Shown here: piece by piece, positions 1 through 6,116 of the stretch
How positions within the stretch are numbered: the stretch's first letter is position 1
Layout of the letters: each line of letters opens with the position of its first letter
Notes under the pieces: model-generated
The model's input: only the letters and a program-made list of their open reading frames with translations
What the model was told of the DNA's origin: nothing
The model's database searches: none
Position numbers and translations under genes: made by a program
NCBI GenBank assembly: GCA_002506665.1
Contig: DAXZ01000047.1
Span: forward strand, 1 to 9,667
Length of the DNA: 9,667 nucleotides
Reading direction: 5' to 3'
From: Nitrosopumilus sp. UBA526
Lineage (GTDB): Archaea; Thermoproteota; Nitrososphaeria; Nitrososphaerales; Nitrosopumilaceae

Positions 1-536
1 CTAGTCTTTCTATCGCATATTCTTATCTGCCATTTTTTGCGTGTATGCGGCATCTCAAAACAATCCTCGGGCCTTTTGCCTCTATTTGCAGAAAAGGCAG
101 AATTCAGATATACCAATACCTGTAACAGCTGATTTGGATATGGCTGGGTTTTGTTGTCATATATCTCGGGTCTTGCTGCAAATTTATCATCTTGAACAAT
201 TAGCGTCTCACCTGCCCGTAGAATCTTGTCAATCCTGCCTGACAGTGATACCATGACATTTTCTGTCAGAAATTTAAATGGAATATTTAGTGTCGAGTAA
301 ATATCCTCTCTTGCAAACTCGACATCTTTTTGCTTGTCTTTTATCTGTTGTATGGATACTGGCTCCAACTCTATGTGCTCTTGCTCGTACTTTTCTTCTG
401 CCTTGTGTGCCTTTGCACCTGAGATGAGGGCTTGGGATGGTCTGGGCTTTATTCCCTGGATTGATAACGGAATCTTGTATTCACAGTATCCTAGGGCATC
501 TGTAAAATCTGTCACAGCTGCTGAAATTACAGTCAT
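1..536 (-). CDS. Cas4/Dna2-like PD-(D/E)XK nuclease, C-terminus missing
   Basis: The gene runs off the left edge, so only the first 178 codons are present. The protein has the ordered signatures of the RecB-type nuclease fold seen in Cas4 and archaeal Dna2/RecB-like exonucleases. These are an N-terminal ISAAVTDFTDALGYCEY segment (Cys18 sits where the first Fe-S Cys of Cas4 lies), His44 in a GAKAHKAEE helix, GRID with Asp103, a D-x-K core at Asp116-Lys118, and a Q-x3-Y motif at Gln139-Tyr143. Known members cut single-stranded DNA using a metal ion. The C-terminal Cys cluster of Cas4 would lie beyond the window, so an Fe-S cluster cannot be confirmed. ATG at 536 was chosen because it places the conserved VTD motif near the N-terminus; a TTG at 563 is a longer alternative. 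A weak TATA-like stretch lies at 565-573. No cas1, cas2 or repeat array is visible, so a role in DNA repair or processing is more likely than CRISPR adaptation. The family call is fairly sure, the role is inference. Confidence 0.78.
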   Translation of the reverse strand, partial: MTVISAAVTDFTDALGYCEYKIPLSIQGIKPRPSQALISGAKAHKAEEKYEQEHIELEPVSIQQIKDKQKDVEFAREDIYSTLNIPFKFLTENVMVSLSGRIDKILRAGETLIVQDDKFAARPEIYDNKTQPYPNQLLQVLVYLNSAFSANRGKRPEDCFEMPHTRKKWQIRICDRKT

Positions 537-618
537 GCCGTCATTCCGGTTTATTCTGATCAATGTATATTTGAGTATCTAGTGATTATTCAATATTGCG
601 AGGGCTCTTTATGATACA

Positions 619-626
619 CTTTATTT
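619..626 (+). promoter_or_regulatory. TATA-like box for the 650-1267 gene pair
   Basis: CTTTATTT is centred about 27 nt before ATG 650. This is the distance expected if transcription starts at or next to the start codon (leaderless mRNA). No Shine-Dalgarno sequence precedes the ATG. The call rests on composition and spacing only. Confidence 0.45.
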
Positions 627-649
627 GTGGGTATGATTAAACACCATTG

Positions 650-886
650 ATGCAAGATACCGAGTCTGACACATTTGTCTATCAGACACTGCCTGAAAAG
701 TTTGTAGATATGCTCAAAGAGATAGGTGTGGACTCGGAACCAAAAGATATTGGAACAGATGAGATTGAACTAGATGATTACTATAGCAGATATTTTGCCC
801 AGACCCCAAGGATGGTAACAAACAGAGGCTGTCTTGAAGTCAAGGGCTCAAACATTGACGCAGTGCAGATAATTCAAAAGGGATAG
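650..886 (+). CDS. Unknown small acidic protein, first gene of a pair
   Basis: A 78-aa acidic protein that I do not recognise. The N-terminal half is rich in Asp/Glu, including IGTDEIELDDYYSRYF around residues 38-53. The C-terminal part (residues 54-78) looks like a short alpha/beta segment ending in a predicted strand-helix. There is a single Cys, no membrane segment and no signal peptide. ATG 650 is preferred over the TTG at 647 because ATG is the stronger codon and the TATA-like box is correctly spaced. The next gene begins 3 nt after the stop codon, so the two are very probably one transcript and may work together. Coding bias and the tight coupling argue for a real gene; the function cannot be read from the sequence. 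Confidence 0.72.
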   Translation: MQDTESDTFVYQTLPEKFVDMLKEIGVDSEPKDIGTDEIELDDYYSRYFAQTPRMVTNRGCLEVKGSNIDAVQIIQKG

Positions 887-889
887 AAT

Positions 890-1267
890 ATGCAAGACCC
901 AAATCCACCCCACTGGGGAGCACAAGACAGATTTCAAGCCCAGTTTATAGTACGAAAGGACACAGGTCGGAGATTTGCAAACTATGTAGCAAAGACAAAG
1001 CTTGGAACCCGGGGTCATTTTGGTTCAAAGAGTATAGTCAAGGTAGAGTGGATTGGCTCGGGTGTTTTGGCATCAAAACTAAACGCGGATTCAGAACTAA
1101 ATGAGATGATTGCAAAACAATCCCTAAAAAACGCTACAATCTATGTCGAGCCAACAGATGTAGCAGTCAGAATCCGTGGCAAATGGGATAATCATATTGC
1201 CTTTGGCATTACCAAAGAACGCTATGAGATTTATGACCGTATTGCAGGCCACATCAAATCAGTCTAG
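890..1267 (+). CDS. Unknown 125-aa protein, second gene of a pair
   Basis: A basic, mixed alpha/beta protein of 125 residues that I do not recognise. The N-terminus is Pro/aromatic-rich (NPPHWGAQDRFQAQF), followed by an RRFANYVAKTKLGTRGHFG stretch, a strand-rich middle (SIVKVEWIGSG) and a C-terminal predicted helix (ITKERYEIYDRIAGHI). The many Lys/Arg in the first half would suit nucleic-acid contact, but no known motif proves this. It starts 3 nt after the stop of the upstream gene and shares that promoter. Its TAG stop lies inside a CTAG palindrome that also supplies the stop of endA on the other strand, so the two convergent genes overlap by 4 bases. Likely a lineage-conserved hypothetical protein. 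Confidence 0.75.
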   Translation: MQDPNPPHWGAQDRFQAQFIVRKDTGRRFANYVAKTKLGTRGHFGSKSIVKVEWIGSGVLASKLNADSELNEMIAKQSLKNATIYVEPTDVAVRIRGKWDNHIAFGITKERYEIYDRIAGHIKSV

Positions 1268-1800
1268 GCCTTCCACCAGTCAAGTGCCAAGAGATCTACT
1301 TTGCCACTATTTCTTGGAATTGCCAGGATAAACTGTTTTCTGACTGTCGTTGCAAGTCTGCCTGCAAGTACAATGCCTGTAGATGTAATTGATTCGCCTC
1401 GGGTATACACCTGGATTAAAAACGGGGCATGGTCAATGCCGGGGCCCCTCTCATATACTGCAAAGTCACATCCAAACTTTATTCCGGGATTGATAATGTA
1501 TCCCTTGTCTCTAAAGTCCTTGTACACCAAATACTTTTTGTCAAACTCGTGGACCTGGGTTTTACATATCTGTAATAGCTGCTTTGCTGTAATCTTTTTT
1601 CCTGACTTTGTAATTGTAATCTTTTTGGACTCGAGCAGGTATAATCCCTCTATGAGGTCTAAAATAAGCGGGGCATCAATTTCTTCTATCTTTGGTTTTG
1701 GAATGCCAATGGGTTTTCCATAGTAACCAAGGCCAAAGAGTTTCCTCGAGTCCATAATGTTCCATACAATAATTCTGTTCTCAACTAGCTCGCTCTTCAT
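1264..1800 (-). CDS. endA: tRNA-splicing endonuclease (tRNA-intron lyase), catalytic subunit
   Basis: EndA cuts introns from pre-tRNAs at bulge-helix-bulge motifs, leaving a 2',3'-cyclic phosphate and a 5'-OH. The 178-aa protein has the single-unit layout. An N-terminal domain (residues 1-75) includes LFGLGYYGKPIG. The C-terminal nuclease domain begins at the family hallmark YLVYKDFRDKGY (90-101). The catalytic triad can be placed at Tyr116 (FAVYERGPG), His124 (IDHAPFLI) and Lys155 (TVRKQF). Length matches the short archaeal alpha form. Whether it acts as a homotetramer or needs a second, non-catalytic subunit cannot be seen here. ATG 1800 is supported by the N-terminal ELVENRIIV match to the family and by a TATA-like box about 26 nt upstream. 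It lies 37 nt downstream of the PhoU-like gene on the same strand. Confidence 0.95.
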   Translation of the reverse strand: MKSELVENRIIVWNIMDSRKLFGLGYYGKPIGIPKPKIEEIDAPLILDLIEGLYLLESKKITITKSGKKITAKQLLQICKTQVHEFDKKYLVYKDFRDKGYIINPGIKFGCDFAVYERGPGIDHAPFLIQVYTRGESITSTGIVLAGRLATTVRKQFILAIPRNSGKVDLLALDWWKA

Positions 1801-1821
1801 TACGTTTAGATGATATATTGT

Positions 1822-1830
1822 ACGTATATG
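1822..1830 (-). promoter_or_regulatory. TATA-like box for endA
   Basis: On the minus strand this reads CATATACGT, centred 26 nt before the ATG at 1800. This suggests endA has its own leaderless promoter in the 37-nt gap after the PhoU-like gene. A second AT-rich stretch at 1812-1821 is closer (16-18 nt) and less well placed. Confidence 0.45.
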
Positions 1831-1837
1831 AATTATT

Positions 1838-2491
1838 TTAGAGGCTCAGTGCTAGCAGTATAAACGAGTCAGACACCCTCTGACACTTGTCTGCCATCTC
1901 TTCAATCCCCTCAATGACATCTTTTATCAGCATCACCTCTTTTGTGTTGGTGACAGCACTAAGCAGCTTTAGTGTTGCCTGTCTGTACTTTATGTCAATC
2001 TCCCTCTCAATTGTCTGCGTCTCTTGGGCAAGCTCGATGGCGTTTGCAGTGTTTGTGTTCAAGCTGCGAATGATCTCATTGAGCTTGTAGACCTCGTCTA
2101 CTACTAGCTCGATTAGCTTTGCAATGTCCTTGTCAAGTTTTGCGCTCTTTAGTGTACTGCTCTTTACGTTTGAGAGCTTGAATGATATTCCCGTAATGTA
2201 TCCTGCAATCTCATCCATGGTATATGCCGTGTTTAGGAGGTTTTCCCGGTTCATAATCAGCCCGCCAACATCTGCCACCTCTCGGGTAATCTTTCTTCTC
2301 AGATTCTCGACTTCCTCCTCAATTGTTGAGATCTGCTCCAGGGTGTTTTTGATGCCAGCCTTGTCCTTTTTCATCATCAGTTCAGGCAGGGTTGCAAGCT
2401 CCCTTGATGCGTTTAGAATCCTATTAATCTCGTCTTGTAAAACTGCTATAGCCTTTCTCTTTGCTTGAACCTCAAGCTCTCCGCTATACAT
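1838..2491 (-). CDS. PhoU-like / DUF47 family helical protein
   Basis: A 217-aa, nearly all-helical protein resembling the DUF47 (COG1392) branch of PhoU-like proteins, which are usually linked to phosphate uptake or its control as long antiparallel helical bundles. Supporting features are EISTIEEEVENLRRKITREV-type acidic/basic heptads around residues 55-80 and a second Glu/Asp-rich half that ends in VIEGIEEMADKCQRVSDSF (about 190-208), the typical metal- or partner-binding E-x2-D helix. There is no membrane segment. The start at ATG 2491 is preferred to a TTG at 2512 because it lies 26-34 nt from a clear TATA box. No Pit or Pst transporter gene is adjacent, so the usual partner is not visible and a link to phosphate is family knowledge, not context. 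Confidence 0.75.
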   Translation of the reverse strand: MYSGELEVQAKRKAIAVLQDEINRILNASRELATLPELMMKKDKAGIKNTLEQISTIEEEVENLRRKITREVADVGGLIMNRENLLNTAYTMDEIAGYITGISFKLSNVKSSTLKSAKLDKDIAKLIELVVDEVYKLNEIIRSLNTNTANAIELAQETQTIEREIDIKYRQATLKLLSAVTNTKEVMLIKDVIEGIEEMADKCQRVSDSFILLALSL

Positions 2492-2516
2492 AACAAAGAC
2501 AAAAGAACACAAAGGT

Positions 2517-2525
2517 AATTTAAAT
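2517..2525 (-). promoter_or_regulatory. TATA box for the PhoU-like gene
   Basis: ATTTAAATT (minus strand) is centred 30 nt before ATG 2491 and only about 20 nt after the DNA ligase stop region begins. Spacing supports a transcript starting at, or a few nt before, ATG 2491 rather than the upstream TTG. Confidence 0.55.
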
Positions 2526-2548
2526 CATCTAAAGATTACGGGGCAAAA

Positions 2549-4315
2549 TCACATCCTGTTTCTCTCATGTGCCGCCTTTTTTTGTCCCCTGTACAGCGCA
2601 ATGACCTCCTCATTAGTTGATGCGTCCTCTACTGCCTTTTCAACCCTGACTTTGCCTGTAAACTTTGGAAATCTCAGGGCCAGTCCCGCATCCTTGCGGA
2701 TTGCGTCTGTTGCCGCCTTGTGGATGGGACTGAGTGTTATCTCAGAGGCGACTACCTCGATTACGAGTTCTGGCTCAAACCATACGTCTGCCTCCATCTC
2801 GCTTATGATGCGGGGGTCTCTCTTGATTACAACCTTTGGGTGGAGAATCTGATATATCTGATCCAAGGACTCGTCTGAAAAGCCAGTCCCAACTTTGCAG
2901 ATGCTTGGAAACGTATCATTCTCATCATCATACGTTCCAAGTAACAGTGCACCATAGCGCCCCTTCCTTCTGCCCTTGCCAAAGAATCCTCCTATCACTA
3001 CAAGGTCTAGGCTATCTCCTAGCTCGTTTCTATATTCGCGTTTTAGTTTAAGCCAGTGGCTTCCTCTGGAACCCGCCTGGTATGGTTTCTCTAGCGACTT
3101 TAACATGAGTCCCTCACTTCCGGCATTGATGCTGTTCTCCATAAAGTCCTCTATCTCGTTTTTATTCCTCACTATGCTCATGGGAATATACCTTGCAAAC
3201 TCGTCTTCTTTGACGAATTTTTCTAGTCTCTCACGTCTCTTTGCATAGTCTAGTTCTGCACAGCTCTTGTCGTTGCAGTATAAAATATCAAAAAAGTTTA
3301 CAGTTATTGGATATTTTGTAACTGCCTCTTTTATCTTGTACTTTCTTCTCCTGTGCATCAGTTCCTGAAATGGCAGAAACTCACCAGTGTCCTCATTTAC
3401 TGCTACTGCTTCGGCCTCCAAAATTATGTTCTCTGCTTGAATGTTTTTTGGAATTTTCTCAACAATGTCTGGATAATAGCTTTCAATTCTCTCCAGACTC
3501 CTTGAGAACAATACCACCTTTTCTCCTTCTATGTGTAGCTGCACCCGTTCCCCGTCAAGCTTGTACTCTGCAGCAAATTCAGAACCCATCTTCTCTACGG
3601 CCTCGTCCTCGCTCTTTACCCTGTCAGCTAGCATTGGCCTGATTGGATTAAACAGCTTGATCTCAAATTTCTCAATTCCCTCAAGGCCTTTGGTAGCAAC
3701 AGTCTCGGCAACCCGGCCTAGGTCACTAGATACATTATATGCATACTGTAACTGCTTTCTGTTCTCCTTGCTACCTGTGAATGCTATTGCCAAAGCATCC
3801 ATTACAGTATTTTCTGCTATCCCGAGTCTTAGTGTTCCAAGCAGTATCTTTAGGATGAATCTTGCCTCTAGGGGTGTTGCATCATTTAGCAGACTAGATA
3901 TGTACTTTATCTTCATGTCCTGAGACCTTGACCCCCCAAGGCCTGCTATCTTTAGAAGCGTATCATACACCCTCTGAACCGTAATATCTTGAGCAAGAAA
4001 TGTAGTCTGTGTCTTTTGCTCTAGAATTACAGATGATGCATGTCCCAAGTCCCCGCTCTTTCTGTACTCTTCTTGAATATTTTTTGTTGGAATTCCCGAC
4101 GACTTTGATATTGCCCTTATTGCAAGTCTGTCTGCAACTCCGAGCTCGACTCCCTCAAAGTCCGGTCTCAGCTTTCCTTGTATGAGATATACAATTTTAG
4201 AGATTATATCATGCCGGGTCTCCTCAAAGAGTTCTACTAGGAACTGTGTCAGTTCAGTCCTCTTTGTAGTTGATTCCATCTTGTTAAAAGACTCTGAGAG
4301 TATTGAGAATTTCAT
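2549..4315 (-). CDS. lig: ATP-dependent DNA ligase (archaeal LigI type)
   Basis: This enzyme seals nicks in DNA during replication and repair, via enzyme-AMP and DNA-adenylate intermediates. The 588-aa length is typical. Three domains are seen in order. The N-terminal DNA-binding domain (about 1-220) contains QGKLRPDFEG and LGIAENTVMDALA. The adenylation domain carries nucleotidyl lysine Lys252 in motif I (YKLDGERVQLH), SRSLER (271-276), motif III near FFDILY (341-346), motif IV EGLMLKSL (401-408) and motif V WLKLKREY (421-428). The C-terminal OB domain (about 437-575) includes VVASEITLSP and ALRFPKF. All catalytic motifs are intact. The start at 4315 (MKFSILSESF) fits the family's N-terminus and a TATA-like box 24 nt upstream; an ATG 9 nt further up is possible. 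It follows the two-TM gene by 12 nt, and its presumed TATA overlaps the end of that gene. The C-terminal tail is Lys/Arg-rich. Confidence 0.97.
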   Translation of the reverse strand: MKFSILSESFNKMESTTKRTELTQFLVELFEETRHDIISKIVYLIQGKLRPDFEGVELGVADRLAIRAISKSSGIPTKNIQEEYRKSGDLGHASSVILEQKTQTTFLAQDITVQRVYDTLLKIAGLGGSRSQDMKIKYISSLLNDATPLEARFILKILLGTLRLGIAENTVMDALAIAFTGSKENRKQLQYAYNVSSDLGRVAETVATKGLEGIEKFEIKLFNPIRPMLADRVKSEDEAVEKMGSEFAAEYKLDGERVQLHIEGEKVVLFSRSLERIESYYPDIVEKIPKNIQAENIILEAEAVAVNEDTGEFLPFQELMHRRRKYKIKEAVTKYPITVNFFDILYCNDKSCAELDYAKRRERLEKFVKEDEFARYIPMSIVRNKNEIEDFMENSINAGSEGLMLKSLEKPYQAGSRGSHWLKLKREYRNELGDSLDLVVIGGFFGKGRRKGRYGALLLGTYDDENDTFPSICKVGTGFSDESLDQIYQILHPKVVIKRDPRIISEMEADVWFEPELVIEVVASEITLSPIHKAATDAIRKDAGLALRFPKFTGKVRVEKAVEDASTNEEVIALYRGQKKAAHERNRM

Positions 4316-4327
4316 TTCTGGCATGAA

Positions 4328-4741
4328 TCAGATGTATCTAAAGATTGTTGGCTTGTCAGATTTTGGAAGATCTGAAACTAGCGCAAAGTTGTAAAATGGA
4401 TATGACTCTTTGTACTGTTTCATAAAACTCCATGCTACATCATGTGTCTTGAATATGGTTCTAATATCACCTATCTTGCTCTTTTTACCAAACACATCAA
4501 ATGGTACGACTCTGTACTCCTTGGGACGGTTGTGTGGTTTTGCCCTGAGAAGCCATGCAAGTGCAAATACAAACACCGTTCCCAGAACTACATATTCTCC
4601 GGCAATCTTAAAAAATGCCAATATTATTCCAGGAATGGTCTGCCCGAATAATACTGCTACAAAGCTTGAAAATGAGATGACTGCTAGTGCTGTAAAGATG
4701 TATGTCTTCCAATCAAAGATCTTTTGAAGATCACTCATCAT
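4328..4741 (-). CDS. Unknown membrane protein with two TM helices and a soluble tail
   Basis: A 137-aa protein that I do not recognise. After a short N-terminal stretch there are two hydrophobic helices, about residues 14-35 and 37-66, separated by the tight GQTIPG turn. A positively charged region (RAKPHNRPKEYR) follows at about 66-77. By the positive-inside rule, this suggests that both termini face the cytoplasm. The remaining 60 residues (VVPFDVFGKKSKIGDIRTI onward) form a small soluble alpha/beta tail. Two adjacent ATGs (4741, 4738) are both possible; the TATA box at 4763-4772 fits either. It precedes DNA ligase by 12 nt on the same strand, but nothing in the protein suggests a part in ligation. 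Likely a lineage-specific conserved hypothetical protein. Confidence 0.72.
   Translation of the reverse strand: MMSDLQKIFDWKTYIFTALAVISFSSFVAVLFGQTIPGIILAFFKIAGEYVVLGTVFVFALAWLLRAKPHNRPKEYRVVPFDVFGKKSKIGDIRTIFKTHDVAWSFMKQYKESYPFYNFALVSDLPKSDKPTIFRYI
4335..4343 (-). promoter_or_regulatory. TATA-like box for DNA ligase, inside the upstream gene
   Basis: CTTTAGATA (minus strand) is centred about 24 nt before the ligase start at 4315. It lies within the last codons of the two-TM gene, so ligase may have its own promoter in addition to read-through. Moderate match only. Confidence 0.4.
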
Positions 4742-4762
4742 ATATTGGATACAACCTTTTTT

Positions 4763-4772
4763 GATTTAACTA
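4763..4772 (-). promoter_or_regulatory. TATA box for the two-TM gene
   Basis: TAGTTAAATC on the minus strand is centred 27-30 nt before the two candidate ATGs at 4741 and 4738, consistent with a leaderless transcript. The rest of the 4742-4852 gap holds a short direct repeat (CCCAAATC twice) and no gene that I can support. Confidence 0.5.
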
Positions 4773-4852
4773 TTTCCTATGAGGTATATTGGCCCCCAAA
4801 TCATCTTTTCTGATCCCAAATCGGGTTTTGTCATGAATCTAATATCTGAGGG

Positions 4853-5986
4853 CTAGTCTGGATCCTCGTAATTCTCTCTCTTTTTGCCAGCAACCGTTCC
4901 CTCCATTGTCTTCATCTTGCTTTCCAGTATGTCCATTCTTGCCTTGTACCCTTGGGCATATTCTAGTTCTGATGGTACCAGTGTTGCCGGATGTATGAAT
5001 CCCTGGCTTCGCATCGCCATTGCTTTTTTTGTTGCATTCTCTCGTATGTAATCCCAGTCTGGCGTAGAAAATCCATCAAAGGGACCAGTAAGCAGTCCAT
5101 TGTGCATGCTAAATACAAGGGCTTCAACAATGGGAATGCAAAAGTTGATTGTAGCTGCTGAATTTAGTTTTACAGGCATTAGTGGCATGTTGTGACTTCC
5201 CCTTGTATTTCCTGCCACATAGTGGGGATTGTTAAAGGCACTTCCTACCTCCTCTGTTGCCGGAAAGTCCTTTTGTGTCCTGACAAGACATATCGGATCA
5301 TCTTTTCCAACATATGTTCCTGCAATGTTGTGCAATCTGTCAGTTGATGCATCAAGAATCGGCTCCCCGTCCTTTGTGTATACTGAATCCACCACATATC
5401 TTCCCGGATACATCAATGCCGCCTCGATGGTTGGCTTGTCCTCCCACAGGCTCAACTCTGCAATCTTTGCTTTCTCCACATCCATGATATTGATTCTTAC
5501 ACCTGCTGCAAGACTCTGGTTTACAATTAATCCCGTATTGCTTAGGGCATCTACAAACATTCTATAAATTGGATAGTTAAACGCGCCAGGCTCTGTCTTG
5601 TCTGCGGCAAACACGGTAAACGCCTCGTTTGGTCTCTCCTCAAACTCTAACTCTGCAACCCCGGGGCCCATCCCCTTTACATTTCCTGAAAAAGAGTCCT
5701 TTAGCAGGTCTTGTCCTGCTCCGTACAACCCTTCTTCTTTTGCAACCTTGGTTCCTGCAATGAATGCATCCCATGCAAGTTTGTGAATGCTCTGGTCATC
5801 TACCCCGTGAGTATGTGTCATTACGATATGTGTGTCATCGCCGCAATATCCGATATAATGATCAATTAACAGATCTGCAGAGTTCTTTACAGTATCCCTG
5901 ATCGCATTAATCAGTCCGTCACTAGGCTTTGTATGTCCGCCGACTCCGCCGACATCTGCCTTGATTACTGAAACAGTAATTCTCAT
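4853..5986 (-). CDS. fbp: Fructose-1,6-bisphosphate aldolase/phosphatase, archaeal bifunctional type
   Basis: One active site both condenses dihydroxyacetone phosphate with glyceraldehyde 3-phosphate and removes the C1 phosphate of fructose 1,6-bisphosphate, giving fructose 6-phosphate. This drives gluconeogenesis one way. The 377-aa protein has the full family signature. Metal-site residues are Asp11 (IKADVGG), His18, Asp50-Asp51 (GYCGDDTH), Gln92-Asp93 (GAGQDLL) and Asp129 (ADKTEPGA). The DSFSGNVKGMGPGVAE block is present. The Schiff-base lysine Lys228 sits with Tyr225 in TYVGKDDP, the pair described as Lys232/Tyr229 in the Sulfolobus enzyme. GNTRGSHNMPLMPV and ELEYAQGY complete the site. 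Start 5986 (MRITVSVIKADVGG) was chosen over an ATG 15 nt upstream because the family begins this way and the TATA box sits 26 nt before it. It is divergent from aEF-1A. Confidence 0.96.
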   Translation of the reverse strand: MRITVSVIKADVGGVGGHTKPSDGLINAIRDTVKNSADLLIDHYIGYCGDDTHIVMTHTHGVDDQSIHKLAWDAFIAGTKVAKEEGLYGAGQDLLKDSFSGNVKGMGPGVAELEFEERPNEAFTVFAADKTEPGAFNYPIYRMFVDALSNTGLIVNQSLAAGVRINIMDVEKAKIAELSLWEDKPTIEAALMYPGRYVVDSVYTKDGEPILDASTDRLHNIAGTYVGKDDPICLVRTQKDFPATEEVGSAFNNPHYVAGNTRGSHNMPLMPVKLNSAATINFCIPIVEALVFSMHNGLLTGPFDGFSTPDWDYIRENATKKAMAMRSQGFIHPATLVPSELEYAQGYKARMDILESKMKTMEGTVAGKKRENYEDPD

Positions 5987-6008
5987 AAATTCTGTTTCCA
6001 TCCCTTTG

Positions 6009-6015
6009 ATTTATG
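6009..6015 (-). promoter_or_regulatory. TATA box for FBP aldolase/phosphatase
   Basis: CATAAAT on the minus strand is centred 26 nt before ATG 5986 but only 11 nt before the alternative ATG at 6001. The spacing therefore decides the start in favour of 5986. Confidence 0.5.
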
Positions 6016-6087
6016 TGCTTTTAGCAAATTGATGATTCTGTAATTAATTGAATGTTTCTTGATTTTTCTTCAAAAATTCATAACAGT

Positions 6088-6096
6088 AATAAATAC
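6088..6096 (+). promoter_or_regulatory. TATA box for aEF-1A
   Basis: AATAAATAC is centred 25 nt before ATG 6117. No Shine-Dalgarno sequence precedes the ATG, so the abundant EF-1A mRNA is probably leaderless. This promoter and the FBPA/P one share a 130-nt divergent gap; no other element could be supported there. Confidence 0.6.
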
Positions 6097-6116
6097 CCTC
6101 AAACAGGCTTCTTCAT

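Noticed and set aside
41..582. Two plus-strand frames at 41-256 and 334-582
   Set aside because: They lie opposite the Cas4-like nuclease, whose ordered motifs make the minus strand the coding one.
1301..1723. Long open frame on the plus strand opposite endA
   Set aside because: It is antisense to a gene with a complete catalytic triad and family motifs; the translation has no domain-like pattern. The same applies to plus-strand frames at 1887-2090, 2124-2468, 2601-3923, 4410-4727, 5229-5567 and 5598-5786.
4742..4852. Short GC hairpin (CCC-AAATC-GGG-TTTT) as a terminator, or a small RNA in the gap
   Set aside because: The stem is only 3 bp and on the strand opposite to the flanking genes; no tRNA-like or other RNA structure is visible.
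6030..6035. TGATGA as a C box of a C/D sRNA in the divergent gap
   Set aside because: The base before it is T rather than A/G, and no CTGA D box with suitable spacing follows.
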